Positions 26,309-34,739 of a DNA stretch of 64,000 bases are shown in pieces; positions within the stretch are counted from its first letter, which is position 1, and the number at the start of each line of letters is the position of its first letter. The stretch comes from Caldilineaceae bacterium (lineage in GTDB: Bacteria > Chloroflexota > Anaerolineae > Caldilineales > Caldilineaceae), in assembly GCA_958295845.1 (NCBI GenBank), contig OY282376.1, positions 4,353,022-4,417,021 on the forward strand. The letters run 5' to 3'. Under the pieces are notes generated by a model that did no database searches, was not told the DNA's origin, and saw only the letters and a program-made list of their open reading frames with translations. A program made the position numbers and the translations under genes.

Positions 26309-27562
26309 ATGGCGAAAGATAGGGAATATCCCAGCTATTTCACCTGTGTTGCCGAGGTTCTGAGCAACTCCCCAACCCCCCTCAGCATCGATACCCTGGT
26401 TTCCCGGATAGCGAACAAGCGGCCGGTCGGTAGCGGCGCGCGCAGCGCAGTCTATCAAGCTATCGGCAAGCTGTATCAGGCGATCCCGGACGGGACCGGC
26501 CGCTTCGGTTGGCTCTCCTGTTTCCTACGGGGTCAGCGTTTTCGGCATCCCCTAACTCGCGGGGAGATTCGGAAGGGAACGCTGTTGCTGGACGAGCTGG
26601 AACACGCTGTCTTTTTTCCCCAGTTTTTCCAGGCGCACCGGCCCGATACGCGGCTAATTTCAGTTGAATTGATGGGGGGACCGACTCTGCAGGTGCACGC
26701 GGAAATTGAGCGGGGCACCTGGGCATTGCGTCTAGGTAAGGCGTTTGTCGAGTGGATTGACCAGGCCGGGGGAACAACCGAGGACGATCTGCTGATCCTA
26801 GTTAAGGATGGGGTTAGCGGTGAGTATGGGATGCGTCTGCAGCCGAAAGAGTCCCGGCAGGAAGACTTGATACGGAAACGCAACGCCGTTCTATCGCAGG
26901 CAGCGGAGCAGATCGTGGGCAGGGACAGAAAAGCGCGTGCTGCGATGCCGGTGTGGGAGCTTGCGGGCGCCCTGATCGGGCGGAGCGTGTACAGCGATGA
27001 CATTCCACCTGACGACATGCACTTCGTCTTGCACGAGCATAGCAGTTTGCGCTTGATTGAAGACGCCGGATATGCGACTACGACCAACGGCCAGGATGGC
27101 AGCAGCGGCGAGGGGACACCGGGTGGCCGCGAGAGGCCTTCCAAGACAGACAAGCCGCCCAAGAACCGGAATGGGTTCTCGACTGAGAATTGGGACGGCA
27201 CAGGAATTGATCAGTTCTTCCAAGGGAATGGACATCCGGAACTCCCTTCAATGGAATGGGGGCGAGGGGAACTCTGGGCGTCGGAGTCTGAAGGAGAATC
27301 GTGTGAAGCGTACCAGGCGTATTTGAGCGAACTCAAGGAACAAGCTCCGGACATGACGCCTCTCAACCATACGGAGTTCCACCTTCTGGAGGCGGAACTG
27401 GAGATGCTTGTCGGCCTGGAACACGAGTTTGGATTTCTGATGCCGGAACAGGACAGGCGCAAGAATGAACTGGCGGACCGATTATTTATCGATCCCGATT
27501 ATCTGTTGGGCGGTGACTGGGACCAGGACGACCACGGTGATGTCCCGTTTTGGAACAACTAG
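26309..27562 (+). CDS. Unknown protein with N-terminal winged-helix (HARE-HTH-like) region
   Basis: The first 75 residues (YPSYFTCVAEVLSNSPTPLS, then IDTLVSRIANKRP and SAVYQAIGKLYQAIPDGTGR) look like a winged helix-turn-helix of the HARE/RNAP-delta type. The middle region has no recognised domain; residues 265-310 are polar and probably disordered (TNGQDGSSGEGTPGG), and the C-terminus is acidic (DWDQDDHGD). It may be a transcription or chromatin-like regulator, which is only inference. CCCAGGAGGCATTTTGA is a strong ribosome-binding site, and a terminator follows at 27598. Confidence 0.65.
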   Translation: MAKDREYPSYFTCVAEVLSNSPTPLSIDTLVSRIANKRPVGSGARSAVYQAIGKLYQAIPDGTGRFGWLSCFLRGQRFRHPLTRGEIRKGTLLLDELEHAVFFPQFFQAHRPDTRLISVELMGGPTLQVHAEIERGTWALRLGKAFVEWIDQAGGTTEDDLLILVKDGVSGEYGMRLQPKESRQEDLIRKRNAVLSQAAEQIVGRDRKARAAMPVWELAGALIGRSVYSDDIPPDDMHFVLHEHSSLRLIEDAGYATTTNGQDGSSGEGTPGGRERPSKTDKPPKNRNGFSTENWDGTGIDQFFQGNGHPELPSMEWGRGELWASESEGESCEAYQAYLSELKEQAPDMTPLNHTEFHLLEAELEMLVGLEHEFGFLMPEQDRRKNELADRLFIDPDYLLGGDWDQDDHGDVPFWNN

Positions 27563-27597
27563 GCGCAGTTGGGCGCCGGATGGAAAGCCAAATGAAA

Positions 27598-27632
27598 GGG
27601 CCGCCGATCGTTCTCGGCGGTTCTGTTTTTTC
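27598..27632 (+). terminator. Intrinsic terminator after the winged-helix gene
   Basis: CCGCCGA (27601-27607) pairs with TCGGCGG (27614-27620) around TCGTTC, followed by TTCTGTTTTTTC. It lies 35 bases after the stop codon. Confidence 0.85.
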
Positions 27633-27705
27633 TTCGACTCTTGCGCGCATCTTTTGCCGGCCTTGCAGAGTATGGCGGGAGGGCGACCAGACCCGGTAGA
27701 ACTCG

Positions 27706-28014
27706 ATGCCACAACCGGTTAACTGTCGGTACTTTTATGGGGATTATCATCGCGGCAGCCAGCTTGAGACATGCCGTTTACTCGAAGAGAGCCCGGGCAA
27801 CGAACGCTCCTGGCATCGTAAGCTGTGCAATCGGTGTCCTGTGCCGACCTTGCTGCTGACGAGCAATTCCCGAACACTTCTGCTCGAAGCCGAGGTCAAG
27901 AAGCGCTTCCTCTCTGAACGTGTTGAAGTCACTTTCTCGGTATGCAGCGAGCATCTTATCGAGTTAGAGGATCCTCTGTTCTGTCCCCAGTGCGCCCAGG
28001 AAATAGAAGAGTAA
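27706..28014 (+). CDS. Small cysteine-rich conserved protein
   Basis: The 102-residue protein carries cysteines in three clusters: NCRYFYGDYHRG with ETCRLL, RKLCNRCPVP, and VCSEHLIEL with FCPQCAQEIEE. The spacing suggests one or two zinc sites. The sequence resembles small unnamed Cys-rich proteins I recall from Chloroflexota and cyanobacteria, but I cannot assign a function. The ATG lacks a strong ribosome-binding site. The stop coincides with the start of a long hairpin used as terminator. Confidence 0.65.
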   Translation: MPQPVNCRYFYGDYHRGSQLETCRLLEESPGNERSWHRKLCNRCPVPTLLLTSNSRTLLLEAEVKKRFLSERVEVTFSVCSEHLIELEDPLFCPQCAQEIEE

Positions 28015-28090
28015 GGGGATGTTCCGGTCCTTTGTGGACTTATCGGAACACCCCCTGTTAAGAACCGCCATCTGGGCGGTCTGTCTTTAC
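28015..28090. terminator. Paired hairpins between convergent genes, likely bidirectional terminator
   Basis: GGGGATGTTCCG (28015-28026) pairs with CGGAACACCCCC (28044-28055) with one mismatch, enclosing an inner GTCC/GGAC stem. A second stem ACCGCC/GGCGGT (28064-28069, 28075-28080) is followed by CTGTCTTTA. On the minus strand the second stem is followed by TTCTTAAC, so it could also stop msrQ transcripts. Confidence 0.75.
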
Positions 28091-28105
28091 TTATTGGCGT
28101 CAGTA

Positions 28106-28795
28106 TCAGGCCGGAGATCGTCTCGGTCTCGGTGCGGCCGGGCCGCGCAGTTTGGAGCGCCATCTGGCGATGCGCTTGCGGACGACGGGTATGCGCACGA
28201 GCAGGAAGATGCCGAGCAGAATACCCCAGGCAATCGGTTCGCGGTAATCGGCCTTTACGACCCAGATATAGTGAAAGACTGCAAGAACGCCGGCGACGTA
28301 AACCCACTGGTGCAGCTTCTTCCACATTTTGCCCAAACGGCGCATCCACCCTTTGGACGAAGTGAGGGCAAGGGGAAGCAGGATCAGCAGGGCGGAAAAC
28401 CCGACGATGATATAGAGTTTGGTGCCGACGTCCTGCCAAATGTATATCCACTGAAAACCGTAGTCTTCACCGATGAAGATATAGAAGTGGACGGCGGCGT
28501 AGGCGAAGGCATAGAGGCCCAGCCATTTGCGGGCCGGGATAATGTTTCGCCAGCCGAGTACGACATTGAGAGGCGTGCAGGAAAGAGAAAGGATGAGCAG
28601 AACGAGCGCCGGTTTGCCGGTACGTAAGGTCCAATCCTGGATAGGATTCACGCTAAGTCCACTCGTAAAGTCTTCGTTTAGTAGCGACGCCAGCGGCGTA
28701 TAGTCTTCGTACAATAGCCACGCCAGCGGAATCAAGGCTCCTATATGCGTCAGCCAAAGTATCTGTCCTTTGGTCAGCAGTTTATCGAGGTTCAT
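28106..28795 (-). CDS. msrQ: MsrQ-type heme b membrane subunit (YedZ)
   Basis: MsrQ passes quinone-derived electrons to periplasmic MsrP. The 229-residue product has six hydrophobic segments, heme-ligand histidines in YAAVHFYIFIGED, KKLHQWVYVAGV and AVFHYIWVVK, and the TGKPALVLLILSLSCTPLNVV block of the ferric-reductase-like family. An extra 11-residue direct duplication (PLAWLLYEDYT / PLASLLNEDFT) lies between the first helix and the usual loop. It lies downstream of msrP. Start is ATG, MNLDKLLTKGQ. Confidence 0.92.
   Translation of the reverse strand: MNLDKLLTKGQILWLTHIGALIPLAWLLYEDYTPLASLLNEDFTSGLSVNPIQDWTLRTGKPALVLLILSLSCTPLNVVLGWRNIIPARKWLGLYAFAYAAVHFYIFIGEDYGFQWIYIWQDVGTKLYIIVGFSALLILLPLALTSSKGWMRRLGKMWKKLHQWVYVAGVLAVFHYIWVVKADYREPIAWGILLGIFLLVRIPVVRKRIARWRSKLRGPAAPRPRRSPA
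28664..28729 (-). repeat. 33-bp tandem duplication inside msrQ
   Basis: Two adjacent 33-base units (28697-28729 and 28664-28696) match at 28 of 33 positions and encode PLAWLLYEDYT and PLASLLNEDFT. The duplication keeps frame and adds 11 residues relative to the E. coli YedZ layout. Confidence 0.85.
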
Positions 28796-28878
28796 ACGTC
28801 ACCTTCTACATTTCAAACAGAGTTGGCCAGCGGTCGGTAGTTGAACTGACCGCCGGCCACTGCAGGTACGACGGTTCT

Positions 28879-29859
28879 CTAGTAGTTTTCGACCAGGTCC
28901 ATGCCATCGTAGAGATAGGCGACCTGCTCTTCATACCCGTTGAACATCAGGGTCTCACGCCGTCCTCGTTCGCCGATGCGGCGTTCGGTGGCCTGTGACC
29001 AGCGCGGGTGATTGACTTGCGGGTTCACGTTGGCGTAGAAGCCATACTCATTTCCGGCGGCGGCCATCCACAAGGAGGTCGGCTGCTCGGTGACGAGATC
29101 GATTTTGACGATCGACTTGACGCTCTTGAAGCCGTACTTCCAGGGGACGACGAGACGAATCGGCGCGCCGTTCTGGGGCAGGAGATCCTTGCCGTAGAGG
29201 CCGGTGGCGAGAATCGCGAGCGGATTCATGGCTTCATCGATGCGCAGGCCCTCGACGTAGGGCCACTGGTACCAGCTGCTGCTTCTCTGGCCGGGCATTC
29301 CTTCCATGTCGAGAACCGTCTCCATGCGCACATACTGCGCATCGGACGTCGGCTCGACGGCTTCGAGCAGGTCTGAGAGCTGGAAACCCATCCAGGGGAT
29401 CACCATGGACCAGGCTTCCACGCAGCGCAGCCGGTAGATGCGTTCTTCGATGTCGAACATCTGCTTAAGGTCGTCGACATCGTAGGTGCCGGGATTGTTG
29501 ACGAGGCCACCGACCTCAACCGTCCAAGGGGAGGTGGGATAGCCTTCGGCGAGGCGGGCCACGGCCTGCTTGTCGGTGGAGAACTCGTAGTAGTTGTTGT
29601 AGTTGGTTATCTCCTCAAAGGTGTTGAGCGGATCGCCAAGTTCGTCGGCGGCTCCAAGTTCGGCTGGGGCCTCCTCGGATTGGGCGCTTTCGGTATCACC
29701 CCCGCTGGCTACCTCCTCCATTTCGGGCATCGAACAAGCTGCAAGAGCTGCCGAACCCAGGGCCAGTCCTGCACCCTTCATGAATTTTCGCCGATTGAGG
29801 AAGACCTCTTCAGGCGTAATCTCTTGCCAAGGGATCTTGGGTATCTGTATGCGTGCCAT
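28879..29859 (-). CDS. msrP: MsrP-type molybdopterin methionine-sulfoxide reductase (YedY)
   Basis: MsrP repairs oxidised methionine in exported proteins. The 326-residue product has a Tat signal NRRKFMKGAGLALGSAAL ending in AAC, so it may be both Tat-exported and lipid-anchored. The molybdenum-ligand cysteine lies in YRLRCVEAWSMVIPWMGF, a near-invariant MsrP block, followed by QNGAPIRLVVPWKYGFKSVK. A low-complexity Glu/Ala/Gly linker follows the signal. It precedes msrQ by 83 bases. TAT-exported cofactor-loaded protein fits the MogA-like gene elsewhere in the window. Confidence 0.95.
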   Translation of the reverse strand: MARIQIPKIPWQEITPEEVFLNRRKFMKGAGLALGSAALAACSMPEMEEVASGGDTESAQSEEAPAELGAADELGDPLNTFEEITNYNNYYEFSTDKQAVARLAEGYPTSPWTVEVGGLVNNPGTYDVDDLKQMFDIEERIYRLRCVEAWSMVIPWMGFQLSDLLEAVEPTSDAQYVRMETVLDMEGMPGQRSSSWYQWPYVEGLRIDEAMNPLAILATGLYGKDLLPQNGAPIRLVVPWKYGFKSVKSIVKIDLVTEQPTSLWMAAAGNEYGFYANVNPQVNHPRWSQATERRIGERGRRETLMFNGYEEQVAYLYDGMDLVENY

Positions 29860-30193
29860 TTTTCTTTTCCTTTCGCCTTGCGCTTAGGAGCCAAGCTGTT
29901 TTCGGACCCATGAATATGCTTACATCATCCAGTATAGGTCTCATTTATTATGTAACTATTGCCCCAAATCTTATCAGATCGTTATAGATAAAAGAAAAGC
30001 GTTGTTGAGTCATTCAGACACGTTGTCGTTCCAAGAATAGGCTGAACCCGAATTGCCGAGAGGCCGAGTTGCGGATTACAGTACTGAATACAGAACTTGT
30101 GTCTGGATGGTCTTTTTTTGCGGCCCGGCGATCATCGAGAAACAGGAATCACAGCTACTTCAGAGGAATCAGAAGCGATCTAAACTGGCTACA
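29860..30193. other. AT-rich divergent promoter region between msrP and DUF2231 gene
   Basis: These 334 bases separate divergent genes and contain an AT-rich core at about 29920-30000, in contrast to the GC-rich surroundings. A TATACT (minus strand, 29931-29936) could be the -10 box of msrPQ. I see no open frame and no clear operator. Confidence 0.4.
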
Positions 30194-30670
30194 ATGAAAC
30201 CTTCGCTCATTCATGCGGCAATCGTCCATTTTCCCATTGCGCTGCTGATCTGCGGCAGCCTCGCCCTACTGGGAACTCTCCATCGTTGGCCCCGAGTTGA
30301 ATTGCGTATCATCGGCTGGGGGCTGCTCTTGCCAGGATGGTTTGCATTGCTAGCGGCCATCGTCAGCGGCATTGTATCGCAGGGAGCACTGCCGCCGGAT
30401 GCGCCTTACCGACCACTTCTCAACTGGCATACGGGCAGTGGACTGGTTCTGGCTGTTCTTTACGGTGACATGGTCTACCGCGGGTGGCTTCTCTGGACGC
30501 GGAGGAAAGGGCGGGAGGGGGAAGGCTGGGTTTGGTTGGGGGATTTGCTCACTGGCGGCGGAGGGAAGTGGCGTTTTACGGTGCAACTCCTTGTGGGAAT
30601 CGGGCTGGTCGTTTTGAGTGGCTGGCTGGGCGGGCAGCTGGTATATGAGTTTGGCGTGGGCGTGCGCTGA
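30194..30670 (+). CDS. DUF2231 membrane protein
   Basis: The 158-residue product starts MKPSLIHAAIVHFPIALLIC, the DUF2231 signature with H7 and H12 plus HFP, and has four hydrophobic segments; LLNWHTGSGLVLAVLYG supplies another conserved histidine. The histidines suggest heme or metal binding in the membrane, but the role is unknown. The start is the ATG directly after TGGCTACA; the longer open frame runs through the AT-rich intergenic region and is rejected. It precedes a two-component system. Confidence 0.82.
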   Translation: MKPSLIHAAIVHFPIALLICGSLALLGTLHRWPRVELRIIGWGLLLPGWFALLAAIVSGIVSQGALPPDAPYRPLLNWHTGSGLVLAVLYGDMVYRGWLLWTRRKGREGEGWVWLGDLLTGGGGKWRFTVQLLVGIGLVVLSGWLGGQLVYEFGVGVR

Positions 30671-30748
30671 ACGGTAAAGAACAGGAAGATGCGTTCACGC
30701 TTTCCAGGTCGATTTCCTTCTGGGTAGCTTGAATCACTGAAACTGTCT

Positions 30749-31468
30749 ATGGCGACCATACTTGTGGTAGATGACGATCGGCTGATGCGGCGCAGCGTCT
30801 CGATAGGCCTGCAGGATGCGGGCTACAGCACAGAGACCGCCGGTAGTGGAGAGGAGGCGCTGGAAAAGGCCCGCGAATTTCAGCCACAGCTGGTGCTGCT
30901 GGACATTGGCCTGCCGGGCATGGACGGTATGGAAACGCTGCGGGCCCTGAGGCAGTCATTCGACGCGCCAGTTATTTTTGTAACGGCCCGCAGGCGAGAA
31001 TTGGACGAAATCGTGGGTCTGGAACTGGGTGCGGATGACTATGTGACGAAACCGTTTGATATGGATGTGTTGCTGGCCAGAGTGAGAGCTGTCTTACGGC
31101 GGGCCGCGGCGAGCGGGGAGCCCAGCGTCGAGGGAGACCTGTCCAATCTGGTTGTAGGGGACCTGGAGTTGGACCGAGGGGCTCATCGGGTCACAGTTGG
31201 GGGACGAACTGTCGCGCTCACGCCGAAGGAGTTCCAGCTGCTGGCTTATCTTGCGAGCAGAGCGGGTGACGTTGTTCCAATTGACGATATTTTGGAGAAT
31301 GTATGGGGGACGGATTGGATCGGCGAAACGCAGACGGTGTATGTCCATATTCGCTGGCTGCGCACGAAGATCGAGAAGGACGCGGCCCGGCCGCGGCGTC
31401 TGCACACGGTTCGGGGGGTGGGTTACCAGTTGACCCCTGCAGGAAAGGATAGTTCGCATGTGGCGTAG
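30749..31468 (+). CDS. OmpR/PhoB-family response regulator
   Basis: The receiver domain has D52 in QLVLLDIGLPGMDG as phosphoacceptor, with T79 (IFVTARR) and K101 (DDYVTKPFD). A winged-helix DNA-binding domain follows, with VALTPKEFQLLAYLASRAGD, VYVHIRWLRTKIEKD and the terminal VRGVGYQL. Length of 239 residues is typical. The downstream histidine kinase overlaps it by 11 bases, so the two are a coupled pair. Confidence 0.95.
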   Translation: MATILVVDDDRLMRRSVSIGLQDAGYSTETAGSGEEALEKAREFQPQLVLLDIGLPGMDGMETLRALRQSFDAPVIFVTARRRELDEIVGLELGADDYVTKPFDMDVLLARVRAVLRRAAASGEPSVEGDLSNLVVGDLELDRGAHRVTVGGRTVALTPKEFQLLAYLASRAGDVVPIDDILENVWGTDWIGETQTVYVHIRWLRTKIEKDAARPRRLHTVRGVGYQLTPAGKDSSHVA

Positions 31469-32894
31469 TCTACGCAGCCGGTTGACGATCAGCCATCTTC
31501 TGCCTCTTCTGGTCATTGTCCCCTTGCTCAGCTTCCTGCTTTTCTATTTGATTGAGGCCCGTTTTGTGTTGGATGAAGCGACGGCGGAGCTGGCTGGGCA
31601 GGGAGAGTTGATCTCGCGGCTTTATCAGGCTGAGCTGGCGGCGCAGGAGGATCCTGAGCAGGCCAGCTCGCTGTTCGCCCGGCTGCGCGTGCGGATACCA
31701 ACTTTATTCTATCTGGTGGACCAGAACGGGAACATCGTGGTCAGACCGGGTCTGGCGACGGCTTCGACCGAGGTTCCGATACGCCCGCCGGACCCGGAGC
31801 TATTGCAGAAGGCTCTGGCTGGCGAGATCGCACGGCAGGTGAGCATGGGTAACGCGGATGTGGCCGTTCCTGTACGTAACGAGAACCAAGAGGTTGTCGG
31901 CGCGGTACATCTGTCACAGCGGTTGACTGAAGTGACAAACCGGCTGGCGATTCTGCGGTGGACCGTATGGGGGGCGTTGAGCGCCGGCCTGCTGGTGTCA
32001 GTGCTTCTCAGCTTTGTGCTCAGCCGATCACTCAATCAGCCGCTTGAGAGATTGACAGCAGCCAGCCGCGCGGTCAATTTCGATGCTCCGCCGAGCCGCG
32101 TGGAGGAGGAAGGGCCGGCCGAAGTTCGGACCCTGGCGCGTACGTTCAACGAGATGTCGGAGCGGCTGTATGAGCTGGAACAGGGGAGAAGGCGGCTGCT
32201 GAGCGCGGTGGTGCATGAGTTGGGCCGGCCACTGGGGGCGATCAAGGCGGGTGCCCAGGTAATCGGGCGGAACGGCGAAAATTCGGAGCTGGTGGTCGAA
32301 CTCTCTTCAGGGATAGACGATCAGGTCGATCAGTTGCGCCGCCTGTTGGACGATCTGGCCTTGCTGGCGCGGAATGATATTCAGAATCTGGCGCTTGAAG
32401 TCGTCCCTACCGATGTTGAGGAGCTGGTGTTGGAAGAGTGCCGGCGCTATGACCCGCGCATTGGGGAGAAAGAGATTGAACTGATTACGCAGTTTCCGCC
32501 GGAGGCAACGAAGGCGGCTGCGGACCCGATGCGTCTGGGCCAGATTATCGGCAACCTGTTGGACAACGCCATTAAGTACACGCCGAACGGAGGGCAGATC
32601 CATATTGCGGGGGGCAGAGAGGGAGACCGGGTCTTACTGACGATTGAGGATTCGGGGCCGGGCATCGATCCTTCTGAAATTGAGCGCATTTTCGACTTTC
32701 TCTATCGCTCACCGCGCCAGGAGCGGGTACGGGAAGGGATGGGCATAGGTTTGGCGCTGTCCCGGAGGCTGGCAGAGGCACAGCGCGGCACGCTGAAGGC
32801 CGATTATCGCGCTGCCGGCACGGGCGCGAGATTTGTGCTTTCACTTCCAGTGGAGGTTGCCCAAACATCTGTTGTCACCGCCCCGACAGCGTGA
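31458..32894 (+). CDS. Sensor histidine kinase
   Basis: The 478-residue kinase has an N-terminal transmembrane helix (about 10-32), an extracytoplasmic sensor of about 135 residues, a second helix (about 168-190), and a HAMP domain. The H-box is VVHELGRPLGAIKAG with H253, slightly different from the usual HELRTPL. The catalytic domain has NLLDNAIKYTPNGG (N box), IEDSGPGIDPSEIERIFDF (G1/F) and GMGIGLALSRRLAEA (G2). It overlaps the response regulator and precedes htrA, hinting at envelope stress sensing. Confidence 0.94.
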   Translation: MWRSLRSRLTISHLLPLLVIVPLLSFLLFYLIEARFVLDEATAELAGQGELISRLYQAELAAQEDPEQASSLFARLRVRIPTLFYLVDQNGNIVVRPGLATASTEVPIRPPDPELLQKALAGEIARQVSMGNADVAVPVRNENQEVVGAVHLSQRLTEVTNRLAILRWTVWGALSAGLLVSVLLSFVLSRSLNQPLERLTAASRAVNFDAPPSRVEEEGPAEVRTLARTFNEMSERLYELEQGRRRLLSAVVHELGRPLGAIKAGAQVIGRNGENSELVVELSSGIDDQVDQLRRLLDDLALLARNDIQNLALEVVPTDVEELVLEECRRYDPRIGEKEIELITQFPPEATKAAADPMRLGQIIGNLLDNAIKYTPNGGQIHIAGGREGDRVLLTIEDSGPGIDPSEIERIFDFLYRSPRQERVREGMGIGLALSRRLAEAQRGTLKADYRAAGTGARFVLSLPVEVAQTSVVTAPTA

Positions 32895-32915
32895 TTTCCG
32901 ATATTGGTCACAGCA

Positions 32916-32932
32916 TTTAAGGTCGCCTTAAA
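32916..32932. promoter_or_regulatory. Perfect palindrome between kinase and htrA
   Basis: TTTAAGG (32916-32922) and CCTTAAA (32926-32932) form a perfect inverted repeat around TCG, 130 bases before the htrA start. No T-run follows, so an operator is more likely than a terminator. A nearby candidate regulator is the OmpR-type protein encoded two genes upstream. Confidence 0.45.
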
Positions 32933-33061
32933 GTTGCCATAGGATTCCGATAAGGACTGCTGGCGGGCGTCCTGCTAAGCTATGTGGGCGAGGAAGTATT
33001 GACGCAGAACATCTCCTCTATTTTTTGGAGTAGATGTCTTTTGGATAAAGGAAGAATTCAA

Positions 33062-34462
33062 GTGCAACCGAAGACGGTAAGTCTACGAACGTTTGTGATT
33101 GTGGTTGGCATCCTGACGGTGGCGTTCGTAATTGGTTTGGCCGGTATCGGCAGGATAGAGATTTCGCCGGCGACTGTAGAAGCCACGACACCGCAGTACC
33201 GACCGCAAGAGTTCACATACATTACGCAGGAAGAGGGACCCGATCATCCCGACCAGGACCTGTTGTCGCGCATATATGAGGGGGCAACCGAATCTGTCGT
33301 AAGCATACAGGTGAGGCGATCGGGGTCGCGTTCGCAAGATCCAAATCAAGGGATGTGGGGGCAAGGCAGCGGCTGGGTCTGGGATGAAGAGGGACATATC
33401 GTCACCAATAGCCATGTCGTTGAAGACGCGGCCGACATATTCGTCAGCTTTAGCAATGGAAGGTGGGCAGAGGCGGAGCTGGTCGCGCATGATACCCAGT
33501 CGGACCTGGCCGTGCTCCAAATCGAGGCGCCTGAGGGCATGGTTCTGCGCCCTCTGGAGCGAGCGCCGGCGTTGCCCAAAGTCGGCCACTACACAATTGC
33601 GTTGGGAAGCCCGTTCGGCCTTGAGAATTCAATGACGCTGGGCATCGTCAGCGCTTTGGGACGCAGCTTGCCTGTCGGGGCCCCGGGCCTTGCGGGTCGT
33701 TATTCGCTGCCCGAGGTGATTCAGACTGACGCGGCAATCAATCCCGGCAATTCAGGGGGGCCGCTGCTGGACCTGAGCGGCAGGGTAGTCGGTATCAACT
33801 TTGCGATTCGGACGGAGGAGCGCTCCCCCTTCGGCACCGGCTCCAACTCGGGCGTTGGGTTCGCGATTCCGATCATGGTGGCGGAGAGGGTGATTCCGGC
33901 TCTAATGGACGGGGGGGAGTATGCCTATCCATTTCTCGGCATCGCGGGCAGGACGATATCGGCGCCGGTCGCCAGAGCGATGAACCTGGATTCAGACGTT
34001 CTCGGCGTCCAGGTGAACCAGGTGATGCGAGACGGGCCCTCGGGTGAGGCGGGCATGCGTAATGGCGACATTATCGTGAGTATCGACGGGTTCGAGGTGC
34101 GTAGTTTCGAGGACGTAATCAGCTATCTGGTCATGCAGAAGTCGCCCGGCGAGATGGTGGAAATCGGGGTCCTTCGCAGAGGCAGAAACCGCACCATTGA
34201 GGTGGAGCTAGGGACGCGGCCCGCCGCGGAGAGCAGCGACTCTGCCGTGCAGTTGATTAACAGTGCGGAGGCGATCGAGATCGCGACGGATGAAGTGTCA
34301 GATGAAATTGGTAGCCTGGAGGGAAGCTCTGCGCGTAGCGCAGTCCGCGGCAGTTTGAGGGTGTGGATCGTCACGCTTGAGGGAGACGAAAAAACGGCGA
34401 CAGTTTTTGTCGACGCGTTGAGCGGCGAAGTACTGAGCCTGGAAGTAGAGAGCGGTAATTGA
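33062..34462 (+). CDS. Membrane-anchored HtrA/Deg serine protease with PDZ and PepSY-like tail
   Basis: The 466-residue product has an N-terminal anchor helix (about residues 9-30), a trypsin-like domain with the triad H118 (VTNSHVVED), D148 (DTQSDLAVL) and S231 (NPGNSGGPLL), and one PDZ domain (MRNGDIIVSIDGFEVRS). After a linker the last 60 residues (AIEIATDEVSDEI, then WIVTLEGDEKTATVFVDALS) resemble a PepSY domain, which is unusual for HtrA. I choose the GTG behind AAAGGAAGAATTCA; the GTG at 32984 lacks such a site. It likely degrades misfolded envelope proteins. Confidence 0.9.
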   Translation: MQPKTVSLRTFVIVVGILTVAFVIGLAGIGRIEISPATVEATTPQYRPQEFTYITQEEGPDHPDQDLLSRIYEGATESVVSIQVRRSGSRSQDPNQGMWGQGSGWVWDEEGHIVTNSHVVEDAADIFVSFSNGRWAEAELVAHDTQSDLAVLQIEAPEGMVLRPLERAPALPKVGHYTIALGSPFGLENSMTLGIVSALGRSLPVGAPGLAGRYSLPEVIQTDAAINPGNSGGPLLDLSGRVVGINFAIRTEERSPFGTGSNSGVGFAIPIMVAERVIPALMDGGEYAYPFLGIAGRTISAPVARAMNLDSDVLGVQVNQVMRDGPSGEAGMRNGDIIVSIDGFEVRSFEDVISYLVMQKSPGEMVEIGVLRRGRNRTIEVELGTRPAAESSDSAVQLINSAEAIEIATDEVSDEIGSLEGSSARSAVRGSLRVWIVTLEGDEKTATVFVDALSGEVLSLEVESGN

Positions 34463-34476
34463 GTGGTTGGGTTGAG

Positions 34477-34583
34477 CGCGCCCCTGCTTTGCCAGGGGCG
34501 CGTGCCGCCATCTCTTTCAGATGACATATGCTTCCTCCAATATATGTAGTTGGGGAGCCGGGTCAATGACGCCCGGCTCTTCG
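34477..34583 (+). terminator. Two hairpins after htrA
   Basis: CGCGCCCCTG (34477-34486) pairs with CAGGGGCGCG (34493-34502) as a 10-bp stem without a T-run. A second stem, GAGCCGGG (34555-34562) with CCCGGCTC (34572-34579), is followed by TTCGCTATTTC. The second is the better terminator candidate. Confidence 0.6.
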
Positions 34584-34739
34584 CTATTTCAGGAGGCTCT
34601 TCCTGATTTTCAGGTAGGGTTTTAGTTGTCTGAACTGTGATGTATGTGGTTAATTGAACGGGTCGATTGGTGAGGCCGACGCTAAATTTGGCGGTCGGCA
34701 ATTCATTGTTACGGGATTCAGAGTAGGAAAGGAAGAGCG

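Noticed and set aside
34477..34502. First hairpin after htrA as a full intrinsic terminator
   Set aside because: The 10-bp stem is strong but has no T-run after it; the second hairpin at 34555 is the better candidate.
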